Assembly: GCA_037893245.1 (NCBI GenBank)
Contig: JBAIAA010001523.1
Location: forward strand, 19,034-83,033
DNA from: Crossaster papposus
Lineage: Eukaryota > Echinodermata > Asteroidea > Velatida > Solasteridae
Direction of reading: 5' to 3'
Length of the DNA stretch: 64,000 nt
Positions 46,438-57,859 of this stretch are shown in pieces (position 1 is the stretch's first letter; each line of letters starts with the position of its first letter). The position numbers were made by a program, and so were the translations under genes. A model generated the notes under the pieces. It did no database searches. It was not told the DNA's origin and was given only the letters and a program-made list of their open reading frames with translations.

Positions 46438-46699
46438 GTAAGTAAAAAAAACCAAAAAAAACAGTTATCCGGTCATAATTATAATGAATTTACAATGGAA
46501 TTATAAAATGTTTGGTCTTTTTTTTTTTTTTTTTTTTTTTTTTTGATTTTTACACGGGTGAATGCCGTGTTTGATTGCCAGACGGTATGTTTGAGGGTAC
46601 TTTTTTGTATGTTGTTTGCTAGGAGTATGGGTGTGTTTTTGAAGGTTTGATTTATACATGTTACTAATTTTATATTTGTTTTGTTTGTGTTCTTTTAAG

Positions 46700-48856
46700 G
46701 ATATTGTAGATGATGAGGATTTGGCTGAACGGCCTGATTTACCACCACCACCACCACCTCAAGAAGAGAGACGGCGGGTTCTGTATCCATGCTCTGATTG
46801 TGACAGATCTTTAACCAGAAATTTCAGCCTCAACCGACACAAGCGCCGCATCCATATCGAAGGTGTTGAAGATATTCCAGCTCTAAATACATTTAGGTGT
46901 CGCCAATGCGACAAGTTTTTCAGCCGGCCCGACAACTTAAGACGTCATCAGCGTTACCACGCCCGACAACCACCGAACCCACCAGTACCAGCTGTCGCTG
47001 ACATTTTACCACCAGAGCAACCAGTTCCAGCTCCACCGCCACCTAGACGTTCATTTCCCTGCCAGACCTGTGGTAAAACATTCACCAGGCGAGACAGTAT
47101 GATGCGGCACTTTAGAAGTGTGCACCGTCCAGACATCCCTCCCGTTGAACGTGCCCCCGCTCTGGCGGATCTACCGGTCCCCGCTGTCCTTCCACCACCT
47201 CCTGTTCCGCAAGCTCCGGCACCACAACCACCACCACCTCCTGTTGTCCACCCTGTTCCGGCTGCTCATCGTGCTCCCCCTGCTCCGGTTGATCCCATGG
47301 TAAACGATCCGCTTCTCTACCCCATCCCATTCGGGAGAGTTAGAAATGAAAATGGTGACCGCGCCCGCGCAGATGTTAATGATAATGACGAAGATGATCA
47401 TGAACTGAACAATTTGTTACACGAACACTGGCCCTCGGTCAGAACTCGACATGAAACAGGCAGACCCGTGCAAGACGTGTTTAATTTCAGATTAATTGGG
47501 TCGCGCCGCCTTGGAGTACCTGTTAATAATTATGGAAGCTTGGTTAAGAGCGGTTTTTCATCAACTGAGACAGCGCGTTAAGATGAACGTGTCTTTTGGT
47601 TTGACTTTACGTCATTCGGTGACGGGCGAGTTGAGATATTTTCATTCGTGCCATAACAATGCTCGATTTTTTGAAGAGCCATTCGTCATCGCGTCCGCAG
47701 CCGATTTAGAATCGTTCATAGAAGCGCTAAACGAAGCGGATATTGCGGAGCATGGCCGCCGACAGCGACCCGACACAAAATGGATAGTAGAGGCCATTAC
47801 GAATGTAACGGTATTTGTTAACAAGACCGACTTTGTTATCGGTGCACCACCAAGTGATCTCCCCACCTTTGTAGTCAACAACAGAGGACTTGACGCGCTA
47901 AAGTGCAACCTCCACACGGGTCAACGGTATAATGACAATTTGTGTTTTTTTCAGGTCCGTCGCCCTCCATCACAATCGCAATGTCACAAACAGATTTTTG
48001 GAACGTGACGCGCGGCATTTTCTACACCGGTTTCGTGGTGGAGTTAGAAAACCCAACCAAGACGGAGTAACACTTGACGATCTGGCCGACGCAGAGAGAA
48101 TTTTTGAAATGAACATTCAAGTATACTCTCTTGTGCAAAGAGAAGAAGAAGAGTCAGGAGAGGAGGAGGAGGCGGGATCAGAAGATTCGGAGAGGGCGGG
48201 GGAGGATGAGGAACATCGGGACCGAGTGAGACCACGAGTTAGAGCCGAACTTGTGCGTCGTTCACGTCGGCGCTTCCCCACCACCTTGAATGTGAACCTT
48301 TGCGGGACACATTTTTCATTCATCCGCGACATGACAAAATACAGTAAGTCGTACGCGTGTGGGAAGTGCCGACGCTGTTTCAAAAAACAGTTCCATCTCC
48401 ATCGACACGAGATTACGTGTGACGCAAACGTAAAATATAAATTCCCCGGCGGTGCGTACCGTCTCCCCCAGACTATCTTTGACAAACTTGCCGATTTGGA
48501 TATACAAGTCCCTACTGATCTTCAGATACATCCATACCGGGCAACATTTGACTTTGAAAGTTACTTTCAGAAAGTCCCAAACCAGGGGGAGAATAATGGC
48601 CGGCTGACATGGGAAAATCGCCACGAAATTCTCAGTTGTAGCGTCGCCAGCAACGTACCGGGCTACGAACCACCAAGATGCTTTGTAACAACCGGAAGTT
48701 CCAGTGACCTGGTGGGTGATGTGGTGGATCACCTGCACGGCATAGCCTGGGCCGCCAACGAACTGCTGAATGAGCGGTTTGAAAATGTGTTTGACCAGCT
48801 TGACGACCTCGTCGAGGCAGCCAGGAACGACCAGAGTCAGCAGGCACAACAGGCAC
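46700..48856 (+). pseudogene. DNA polymerase B fusion gene, exon 3: zinc fingers + exonuclease N-terminal half (broken)
   Basis: After the TTTTAAG| acceptor come a proline run and three C2H2 fingers: YPCSDC...RH...H, FRCRQC...RH...H and FPCQTC...RH...H (46785-47130). A proline-rich linker and the conserved Polinton polymerase N-terminal region follow (MNVSFGLTLR near 47590). A further CGKCRRCF...HLHRH finger lies near 48360, and the ExoI motif TFDFESYF near 48545. Two frame changes interrupt it: one between 47496 and 47545, the other at a T7 run at 47945-47951. The acidic Glu/Ser stretch at 48140-48215 is in frame. The frame is cut at 48856 by the nested transposon and resumes at 53468 in phase. 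Protein-primed PolB replicates Polintons. This copy cannot make a full protein. Confidence 0.82.
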
Positions 48857-48859
48857 ACT

Positions 48860-49310
48860 CTTAAAAATCCCGGGTCAGATTTAACCCGGAAAGGGTCAGA
48901 TCTGACCCAGATTCCGGGTCCCAGGGGGCCTGACCCATTCCGGGTCAGCGTGACCCGGAGTTCCGGGTCAGAATTTCCTGACCCGGAAAAGGGTTGCTTT
49001 TAAATGACCCGGAAATAGGGTTTCCGGGTTAAATAATACTGACCCGGATTACCGGGTCAAAGGTTTTGTGACCCAAAATCTGGGTTTCCGGGTCAATATT
49101 TTCTGACCCGGGACCCGGGTCACTCACAATGACCCAGAAACCGGGTCGAAATCCAAAATATCCGGGTAAAAAATTAGCCCGTTCCGGGTCGTGTTTTTGA
49201 CCTGGAACTGGTCAAATATGACCCATTCCGGGTTAAAACTGACCTGGAATCTGAGGCTAAGGGTTGGATTAACCCGGAAAACGGGGTTGGATCGACCCGG
49301 AAATTGTATT
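48860..49310. repeat. Left subterminal GACCCGGA/TCCGGGTC repeats
   Basis: More than twenty short copies of CCGGGTCA or TGACCCGG appear in both orientations within 450 bp, beginning at the TIR. Such arrays are typical transposase-binding regions of CACTA elements. Confidence 0.85.
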
Positions 49311-49850
49311 TAGATTGCTGTGACTTATTCTATTGTTCTAGACTTGTCATACTGGTATTACCGACGTGCACCTGGCATCTTAAGTCAGATCAATTTCAGA
49401 AGTAATATACATGTACATACATTCAGTGTATGCATGTCTTGTCCGTCCAATTTCATGAAGAGATGTAATTTTTTTGTTTCCACAACGTCATGGATGCTTA
49501 TCTCATTTAAGACCTGCTTTCTTCAAGATGGAGAGCAATAAGGACAAAAGAGAAACTACAATTTTGTGTTTACGTACATGCCAGTTAAATATCACATTTT
49601 ATTCATCTAGGGCAAAAATAACAATTTTAGGCTTTGCAGGAAAGTTGCACAGTGGGAAATAATCTATTAATGTATATATACTGTTACTCTCAAACAAACA
49701 AAACTACAAAAACTGTACAGTAAAAACGAAACAGCTGCAGTGTGTTCACATTATAATGAAGATTTAGTGGATATTTCTGCTTTGATACTGAACCATACGA
49801 AGCTGCATTAGGGACATGGCAAAAATAATTAATTTCTCTCACTTCAGCTA
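49311..49850. other. Nested transposon interior, nothing recognised
   Basis: Only short open frames without recognisable domains on either strand. Confidence 0.4.
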
Positions 49851-49854
49851 ACTC

Positions 49855-50445
49855 GTACGTAGGACTTGCATGTCCCACGTAGAACCCGCATGTCGTACGT
49901 ACGACCCGCATGTCCCACGTACGACTCGCATGTCCCACGTACGACTCGCATGTCCCACGTACGACTCGCATGTCCCACGTACGACTCGCATGTCCCACGT
50001 ACGACTCGCATGTCCCACGTACGACTCGCATGTCCCACGCACGACATGCATGTCCCACGCACGACTTGCATGTCCCACGCACGACTTGCATGTCCCACGC
50101 ACGACTTGCATGTCCCACGCACGACTTGCATGTCCAACGCACGACTTGCATGTCCCAGGAACGACATGCAAGTCCCACGTACGACATGCAAGTCCCACGT
50201 ACGACATGCAAGTCCCACGTACGACATGCAAGTCCAACGTACGACATGCAAGTCCTACGTAGGACATGCAAGTCCTACGTACGACATGCAAGTCCTACGT
50301 ACGACATGCAAGTCCTACGTACGACATGCAAGTCATACGTACGACATGCAAGTCCTACGTACGACATGCAAGTCCTACGTACGACATGCAAGTCCTACGT
50401 ACGACATGCACGTCCTACGTGAGACATGCAAGTCCTACGTGAGCA
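49855..50445. repeat. 20-bp tandem array, about 30 units
   Basis: The unit is CATGTCCCACGTACGACTCG and variants. Variants come in homogeneous blocks: ...GTACGACTCG (to about 50030), ...GCACGACTTG (to about 50150), CAAGTCCCACGTACGACATG (to about 50240), then CAAGTCCTACGTACGACATG. Because the unit has no stop in most frames on either strand, long open frames appear in several frames at once; they are not genes. Confidence 0.92.
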
Positions 50446-50732
50446 TGTTTTGTTTATGATATGCAGATGAGTTGAAAAAATGATACCTTCTTGGTCTGTC
50501 AAGTTTGTAGTCATTCTATGATTCTAATAAAAGAAAGAGTAAATTGTTTTTAAAATGCAAGGCAAAGAATTTAAAAAATATGTAAAAAAAATTAATAAAA
50601 AGTTACAACTTTAAGATGACTTCATCATAACATGTGTAATACACACAAAGTACTGGAATACTAATTTCAGAGTCAGTTGGAGTGTGTACAAACTGCAAAG
50701 TTTCATGAAAGGTAGGATACACCATTATACAG
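50446..50732. other. Nested transposon interior, nothing recognised
   Basis: AT-rich; no coding or repeat signal found. Confidence 0.4.
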
Positions 50733-50870
50733 TTGTTGACTGCTGTGGTGTGGGATGCGTTTTGAACACTCGAGATATACATAAGCAACCCCAGGCGAAG
50801 CCGAGTGTGCTATGCGTCCCCGAGGGTGTTCAAAACGTCATATCCCACATCACAGCAGTCGACAATTTTT
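50733..50870. mobile_element. Small foldback element
   Basis: GACTGCTGTGGTGTGGGAT plus GCGTTTTGAACAC on the left pairs with GTGTTCAAAACG plus ATATCCCACATCACAGCAGTC on the right, around a loop of about 55 bp. This arm length is typical of a short foldback MITE. Confidence 0.55.
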
Positions 50871-51213
50871 TTGTTATACCTATGCCTTGAAACTCAGCAG
50901 ACATTTATGAGGACTAAAGATACATTGTACGAAACGTTTTATACAATTTTGTTTTACTGTAGTATTCACGCAAGTATTTACTTAAACAAATTACTACCGA
51001 ATTATTAAGAAATATCTTATTTGAAAGTAAAATAATGAGTCTAAACATCCAGCAGAATAATGCTATCACTGGTTTTCAGACTTTTGGGAGCCAAGAAATG
51101 CCCTGAGTGACCAAACACACGCAGAGGTCGATTGTCTCTCTTTCCCCTCCCCGAGGCCATACACTCCCAATGAAACACTGCCAAGACAAGGAGATATCTA
51201 GTACAAAACAGTT

Positions 51214-52259
51214 TTAAGCAAACATTGCCTGTCTTTCAACAAATACCATTATCTGCTCCGGCTTGAGTTGCTCACCAATGATCAGTACGAAAGGCTGTTT
51301 GAGTGTTAGCGTGTCCAGGTACTCTGCTGTTCGTATACGTACCAATCTACGTTCAGGGTAAAAATAAAGATACACATTTGAATGTACGGTACACATGATG
51401 TATGCATATAAACCACAAAATTGAACACAATCTTCATCTTCACCCGAGACACTTCTTCATATTTATATTAATTTCATCTTGCAAAAGTCATCTTTAAACA
51501 TTACATGTATGATGTATGGTGCAGTAAAAGTATTTTGACAGTTATCCAAACCCCAGTTTCGGCTCGGGTTCCATCACCATTGCCAACTGCATGAACGAAG
51601 TTCAATCGGAGACAAAGCTGTGGTTTGGAAAACGCCTATGGTCGTTTTGGAAACCACAGCTGTGTTTCTGTGGGCTTCGTTAATGCAGTTTAGCAATGTT
51701 GATGGAGCCGATTCTGGAGTTTGGAAAAACGGTCACGAGTTAAATAAACAGAGTTTGGCTACACTGTTCCTTGCTCTATGGCTACACTTACTTCGTCATG
51801 CTCGACTGAAATTAAATTTTAAATAGGGCCTCAGCATTTCTCGAAAATTGTAAGGTAAGACTAGTACAAGTAGTAGGCTTTTGACAGCATAATAAAAGCG
51901 AGTGATTGAAACTAGATTATAGAACATAGGAGTAAAATTAAAAACTAGTACAGTTCCTTGGACAGCTGCCTGCGGAAATACAAAAATGGTGGCCTGTCCT
52001 GTAGCGCGCATGTGGGCATGGCGGGGGCAATGTGGCGAGGTACTCCATGTACAACAGAGTACGGAGTTTACACTGATAATGTTAGCTTCATCGTCGTAGG
52101 CCTATCGTATGTAAACCATGGTAAACAAAGTGATGCGTTCTACAAAACCATGACAAAACTAACATAAACTCTTATCTCGCTCTATCTTACCTTCAAATGT
52201 ATCCGAGTACCGTTCCAATCCCATTCTTTTAACCTTTCAAGTTGAACAAATTCGGACAT
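51214..52259 (-). CDS. Candidate three-exon mini-gene carried by the transposon (71 codons)
   Basis: Reading leftwards: exon 1 52259-52191 starts ATG and reads MSEFVQLERLKEWDW, ending AAG|GTAAGA. A 14-bp microexon at 51805-51792 is bounded by TTTAATTTCAG| and |GTAAGT, both near-perfect. Exon 3 at 51346-51214 follows a pyrimidine-rich tract and ACGTAG|, reads RIRTAEYLDTL and ends VERQAMFA-TAA. Summed length is 216 bp, exactly in frame. I do not recognise the protein. This may be a captured host gene fragment, as in Pack-type transposons, or coincidence; the microexon is the weakest part. A foldback element lies in the second intron. Confidence 0.4.
51546..51727. mobile_element. Full-length hairpin (foldback) element, about 180 bp
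   Basis: The left arm TCCAAACCCCAGTTTCGGCTC...CATGAACGAAG pairs with the right arm CTTCGTTAATGCAG...GGAGTTTGGA. The inner arms AGCTGTGGTTTGGAAAACG and CGTTTTGGAAACCACAGCT also pair, leaving a loop of only a few bases. Mismatches show some age. Confidence 0.6.
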
Positions 52260-52785
52260 TGTCATCGTTGACTGTTTGACGGTTTGGTTGCGCTCGCTTC
52301 AATTTCCGCGCAGTGAGGTCACATGATCGACATCGTCCAATCATTTAAGTTAATGCTGCAGCTCAACTGGTACCCTTGCCATGTTACGGTCATGGCTACT
52401 GACAAAATGCATGTGGACCAATCATATAATTTGCATGTTTTAGAATAGGCCGGGTCTGGATCTTTTGGTCTATACGGCCTCTGAGAAAGTTTCACTTTCG
52501 ATTGTTCCTCGAAATCTGCTAATCTCTTACTTCCATGGTGGTCTGGTTAAATAAATTCTGACCTGATCTTGAAGATTCACTGACGACTCTTGATAAATCT
52601 TAGGTCAGTTATACGAAAAAAATGAAATGGAATACACATTTATTTTACCACTGACATGCATTTGAAATTTGTTTTTAGAAAAATATAATATAGGGGTACA
52701 TGTATTTGTAAATGCTTAATCCCAGGCTAATTTTAACATGATGGGCAGTTTATCCAAACTAACTAGGTAAACATGATGGGTTAAC
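52260..52785. other. Nested transposon interior, nothing recognised
   Basis: On the minus strand this would be upstream of the candidate mini-gene. It contains GGTCACATGATC-type sequence (reverse GATCATGTGACC) and a GC-rich patch but no clear TATA box. Confidence 0.35.
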
Positions 52786-52789
52786 AATG

Positions 52790-53467
52790 AGCTGGCATAA
52801 TGACCTATATAGTACCCGGTAAAATTATACCCGGGAAAGGGTTAACGGTGACCCCGCATAATGACCCGGTACCTTCCGGGTCAAAATCAACCTGGAAACG
52901 TGATGACCTAACATGAAATGACCCGGTATTCCTCGATCTGGGTCAAAACCCGGAAACACGTTAACATAGCTAATCCGGCATCTCCGAGTCTGGGTCAAAT
53001 TTAATCCGGAAACGGGTTAACTATGACATTGCATGAAATGACCCGGCACCTCCGGGTCAAAGTTAACTTGGAAACGGGTTAACTATGGCTGATCCGGCAT
53101 CTCTAGTCAAATAAACTGGAAATTATGATAAATGATTTCATGGATGACCCGGCACCACCGCGTCAAAATTAACCCGAAAACGGGTTAAGTATGGCTGACC
53201 CGGCATCTCTCGGTCAAATTTAACCCGGAAATGATATTTCATTAAATGACCCGGCACCATCACCGGGTCAAACTTAACCCGGAATCGGGTTAACTATGGC
53301 TGACCCGGCTTTCCGGGTCAATTTTAACCCGGAAAAGGGTTACCGAAGGCTGACCCGGCACCGGGTCAAGCACAATGACCCTTTTCCGGGTCGTGTTGAC
53401 CCGGAATGGGTCAAAAACAATTGACCCGGAGTCCGGGTCAAAATTCTGACCCGGGACTTTTAAGAGT
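52790..53467. repeat. Right subterminal GACCCGGA/TCCGGGTC repeats
   Basis: A longer and more degenerate array than the left one. Units of about 55-65 bp can be followed (e.g. ATGACCCGGCACC...GGGTCAAA...AACCCGGAAACGGGTTAACTATG), ending in the right TIR. Confidence 0.85.
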
Positions 53468-55920
53468 GCACACCCGGCAAGGAGAAGACAACACCCAGCT
53501 GAAGACGTGAACAAGCAGCTAGAAAGTTACCTCCAAGAATTACCAGTCATCGGTTTCAACAGTGGTAAGTACGATGTAAATTTGATCAAGCGACACTTGT
53601 ATACAAAACTTCAAAGAGACGACCCTCTACAGTTTATAGTGAAGAGGACCAGTACTTATATGGCGCTCAAAACCACATGGCTTAAATTTCTCGATGTCAG
53701 CAATTACCTAGCCCCGGGGTACAGTTACGCAAAGTTTCTGAAAGCGTATGAAGTGCCCCAGGAAAAGGGTTTTTTCCCTTACGAGTGGTTTGATTCCTTA
53801 CAGAAGTAAGATCACCAACAATTACCACCTCACCAAGCGTTTTTCAGTAGTTTAAAACAACAAAACATCAGCGACGCAGAATATGCGTACTGTCAAGAGA
53901 TTTGGACTACTAAAAACATGAAGACCATGAGGGATTTCTTAATCTGGTACAATGATCTTGACGTAGTACCCTTTTTGGACGCTCTTCAGAAAATGAGCAA
54001 TTTCGATTGCGAACGTGGAATGGATATGTTGAAATCCGCCATATCTGTACCGGGCCTCTCACTAAGGTACTTATTTCTTACTCTCGGTCCCGATACCTTC
54101 TTCTCTCTGATCGACAAGACCAATGGCGACCTTTATTTCAAGATTAAGGACAACATCGTCGGTGGCCCATCCATCGTCTTTAACCGCTATCACGAAAAGA
54201 ATCAAACTTACATCAGGGAGGGGCCGAACAAATGCGAAAAGATTGTTGGGTTTGATGCCAATGCCCTCTACCTCTAGGCACTGATGCAACCCATGCCCAC
54301 CGGTACATTTGTTAGGCGCAAAGCAGAACAGAGTTTCAAACCAGTTATGGCTCAAAAGCATGGGGTAATGGCCGCCGAGTGGTTAGAATGGGAATCGAAA
54401 ACAAACGACATCAATATCGCACACAAGTTCAATGCTACCGAAAACCGCATAGGTACTCGAAAGCTACCCGTAGATGGGTTTTGTCGAGAAACCAATATCG
54501 TATATCAGTTTCAGGGCTGTTACTGGCACGGGCACAGATGCCACCTAAATAGATCCGAGTTTAACCAAGTTAGGAAAGTCAGTGCCGAAAAGCTCCGTAA
54601 AGAGACGGAAAAGAATTCTGAATACATAAAAAACAGGGTTTTAATCTGGTAGAAATGACAGAGTGTCAATGGGAAGTATGTCAACAACATGATTTAAACC
54701 TGCAAAGATTTCTAAAGTCGATTCGGTTGCCGCATCATCGAAAACACATGTCACAAGAACAGGTATTGGACTTTATTCGGGACGGGTCACTGTTTGGGTT
54801 AGTAGAGTGTGATTTGCGAGTCCCAGATGCGTTGAAAGAAAAATTTAGTGAAATGCCGCCAATTTTCAAAAATGTAATGATCAGCACGGAAGATATCGGG
54901 GAACACATGAAACAATACGCAGAAAGAGAAGGGTTAATGAACACACCACGTAGAAGTTTAATTGGCAGTATGTTTGGGACTCGAATCCTACTGGCCACCC
55001 CGCTACTGAAATGGTATCTGTCACACAGATTAGTAGTCGATCACGTTCACGAGTTAATTCAATACAGAGACAAAGACTGTTTTCGCAGTTTTGGAAATGC
55101 GGTTAGTGAGGCGCGAAGGGCTGGGGACAAGGACCCCGCTAACTCCATTCTCGCTGACACAATGAAATTGTTGGGTAATTCCGCCTATGGCAAGACTGTC
55201 ACTAATCAACAAAAACATCTCAAGGTGGAAATATGCGACGACAAAACCGCCGCAACATTTGTCAACGATCAACACTTTCGAGCTTTGCATGACGTTGGTG
55301 GGGGACTGTATGAGGTAGATATGCACAAACAAAAGATGCACCTGAATCTGCCCCTTCAAATTGGATTTTTCGTGTATCAATACGCAAAGCTTCGCATGCT
55401 TCAGTTCTATTATGATTTCCTGATGAAGTTTATAGACCCCTCTCATTTCGAACTTTGTGAAATGGACACGGATTCGGCTTACTTGGCCATCTCAAGCGAG
55501 AATTTTGATGAAATTATCAAAGAAGACCGAAAAAATGAATTCCAACGAGAGAAATCGCAGTGGTTTCCGAGAGATGATACCCCGGCTAATCGAGCCTATG
55601 ATAAACGTACACCGGGGTTGTTTAAAGTGGAATGGGAGGGTGACGGGATCATATCACTGTGTAGTAAAACTTACTTTTGTTTTGGTACGAGCAATAAGAT
55701 TAGTTGTAAGGGACTAAACAAGGCAGGTAACAATATCACAAAGGAAAGGTATCTAGATGTTTTGAGAACACAAGTCCCCGGGATTGGCATCAACCGTGGT
55801 TTCCGGACTAAAGGGGGAGACATGGATACATACAAACAGATAAAAACAGCATTTACCTATTTATACCCCAAAAGAAAAGTGGCCGATGATGGCAGAACAA
55901 CCACCTTCCTCGACTTGTAA
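53468..55920 (+). pseudogene. DNA polymerase B fusion gene, C-terminal part: exonuclease end, TPR and palm (broken)
   Basis: The frame resumes in phase after the nested element. IGFNSGKYDVNLIK (ExoII-type) is near 53550. The B-family motifs follow: FDANALYL (motif A region, about 54250), LLGNSAYGKT (motif B, about 55170) and EMDTDSAYLAI (motif C with the catalytic DTD, about 55460). It ends in TAA at 55920. Damage: a TAA at 53807-53809, a TAG replacing a conserved tryptophan codon at 54275-54277, and a frameshift near 54630-54645. Motif residues are otherwise conserved, so inactivation looks recent. Confidence 0.88.
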
Positions 55921-56862
55921 AAAATAGGGACAGAGAGAGCTAAAACAAGTGTCGCTTGGTCAAATTGATATTGTACTTTCACTTGACGTTTTATTTTGAT
56001 GGCTGCTTACATTTAATTGTTAACGCTTTAAGTTTGTATTTGCTTAGAATTACATACAATGGTAAATGTGACGTTTTGCATAGACTTTTGTTTGCATTTT
56101 TGTGATCTGTTTTTGTTTAATTTTTTTTTTTTTTTTTTTTTTATTTTTTTATTTATTTGTTATTTACATAACATTTTATAAGTTGTGTTTGACTGTTCAA
56201 TTTAATTCAATTAAAATCCCTAAGCTAAATTACAGGTGATTACAAGAAATAAAAAATAAATATAACGCATTCAAATGAAGAATTATACGCATAACAAAGA
56301 AAATTCAAATGTTGAATTTAAAATAGATGATAAGTATTACACAATTACAATACGGTTGACCAAGATTATTACATCAAAGAGAAAGTATGCTTCATATTGT
56401 ACATATTGAACTTGGACATTTGCTCGCATTTAATTGTGATTTGTTTCAGTTCATTATTTTATTGAATTGATATTCATAATTTGACATTTATTTAATTAAA
56501 CTTCTTTTCTTTTCCCTTTTTACAAATTTGTATTAAACAAGATGATGGAAGAAAAGAGAAAAGAGAGAGAGAGACAAAAAAACCAAAACATTTCTTGTTA
56601 TCATGATTGGTGTTTGCTGTTTGTTTGTTTTTTGGTTTTTTTTAATTTTTTTTTTTTGGGTGTATTTATTTATTTATTTATTTAATTGTATGTGGGGAGG
56701 GGTGTTGAAATATTTAATTAAATGTTATCCACTGAACAGTACACAAGAGGGGGTAAGGAAGTAGAAGAAAAAAAAAAAAGAAAAAAAAGAGAGAAAAAAA
56801 AAAAGAGAATATACAAAGTTATAAAACATTGAAACTTGTTGATAAGGGTCTCATTTGCTCAG
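55921..56862. other. Polinton intergenic region, no gene
   Basis: Extremely AT-rich, with long T and A homopolymers near 56120-56150, 56630-56660 and 56770-56812. TCATTTGCTCAG directly before the next ATG could be a 3' splice acceptor, so an upstream non-coding exon is possible. Confidence 0.5.
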
Positions 56863-57494
56863 ATGGATGCGCGACTGAAACATCCTTTTACCAGCGTAAT
56901 CGCCGGTCCGACCGGGAGCGGGAAAACTCAGTTTGTAAAACGCTTGCTTATTTCACCCGGAAACAGTGCAATTGAACCAGCCCTTAATAATATAATTTGG
57001 TGTTACGGGGAATATCAAGATGCTTACGACCATCTGGCTAGTCTGGTGCCTCAGATACGATTTGTGGAGGGCTACCCCGATGACTTACTGCATTCCCTGG
57101 ACCGAAGTCAAAGAAACCTGGTTGTGATAGACGATCTCATGTCAGAGAGCGGCAATAATGCAAAAGTCACTGAATTGTTTACCAAGGGCAGTCACCATAG
57201 AAACCTGTCAGTCGTTCTCATACTACAAAATTTATTTTACAAGGGGAAAGAAATGCGCACCATTAGTTTGAACGCGCACTACATGATCCTCTTTAAAAAC
57301 CCGCGAGACGCGGAGACGAGAGGCAGATGTACCCCACCAAGACCAAGTATATGATGGAGGCCTACCGCGATGCGACATCCGCATCCTACGGATACCTCTT
57401 CGTTGATTTAAAACCGGACACGGTAGATACTATGAGACTTAGGACGAATATTTTTCCGGGTGAATACCCCATAGTTTATACTCCAAAAGTATAA
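56863..57494 (+). pseudogene. A32/FtsK-like genome-packaging ATPase (frameshifted)
   Basis: This enzyme would pump DNA into capsids. From the ATG at 56863: Walker A GPTGSGKT at residues 15-22, Walker B LVVIDD at about 86-91, and LILQNLF as the sensor-type motif. After NPRDAE (about 57310) the frame changes. The expected C-terminal segment (RQMYP..., ending YTPKV-TAA at 57494) continues in the next frame, apparently with a small deletion at the joint. The stop overlaps the following start as TAAATG. Only one lesion is visible. Confidence 0.82.
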
Positions 57495-57857
57495 ATGACC
57501 AAGTCGAAGCTGATCCTCAATCATTTGAGGATGTCGAGGCGTGTGCATCACAACGCACCTTACCTGCGCGTGTTGGCTAAGGGGAGTGACAAACAACGCC
57601 AGGGGGTGATCGAAGGAGCGAACAAAGAGCTGATACATTGTTTGTGCGAGTGCGCCCTCAACGTCCTCAATGGTAATATACAACTAAAACCGTCTGAAAG
57701 GAAAAGATTGATGAGATATAAAGTTCACTTGCGCGTTCTGAGTAATAAGAAAGCCGGCGTTCACAAGAAAAAGAAAGTGTTGCGGCAGAAGGGAGGATTT
57801 CTGGGAGCTTTACTTACTCCAATATTGAGCGCCCTCGGTGGATTGTTATTTAAATAG
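57495..57857 (+). CDS. Small basic conserved Polinton protein with hydrophobic C-terminus
   Basis: 120 codons, ATG directly after the ATPase stop. It has a basic N-terminus, a middle helical region (ELIHCLCECALNVLNGNI, then LKPSERKRLMRYK), a Lys-rich stretch (HKKKKVLRQ), and ends GGFLGALLTPILSALGGLLF. The glycine/leucine amphipathic tail resembles membrane-active peptides of adenovirus-like minor proteins; that role is an inference. This protein type recurs beside the ATPase in many Polintons, as far as I recall. The frame is intact. Confidence 0.7.
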   Translation: MTKSKLILNHLRMSRRVHHNAPYLRVLAKGSDKQRQGVIEGANKELIHCLCECALNVLNGNIQLKPSERKRLMRYKVHLRVLSNKKAGVHKKKKVLRQKGGFLGALLTPILSALGGLLFK

Positions 57858-57859
57858 AC

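Larger units (their letters stand above)
48857..53467. mobile_element. Nonautonomous CACTA-like DNA transposon inserted in the polymerase gene
   Basis: The ends are (C)ACTCTTAAAAATCCCGGGTC and, as reverse complement, (C)ACTCTTAAAAGTCCCGGGTC. Flanking GCAC occurs on both sides (48853-48856 and 53468-53471), though shared bases leave the duplication at 2-4 bp. Removing it restores an uninterrupted polymerase frame at the junction. Long subterminal regions of short direct and inverted GACCCGGAA/TTCCGGGTC repeats and a CACT start resemble the EnSpm/CACTA style. No transposase is present. Confidence 0.8.

Noticed and set aside
48316..48858. 180-codon minus-strand frame opposite the polymerase exon
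   Set aside because: Antisense shadow of polymerase coding sequence.
49866..50459. Long overlapping open frames (up to about 197 codons) on both strands
   Set aside because: They are a by-product of a stop-free 20-bp tandem unit read in several frames.
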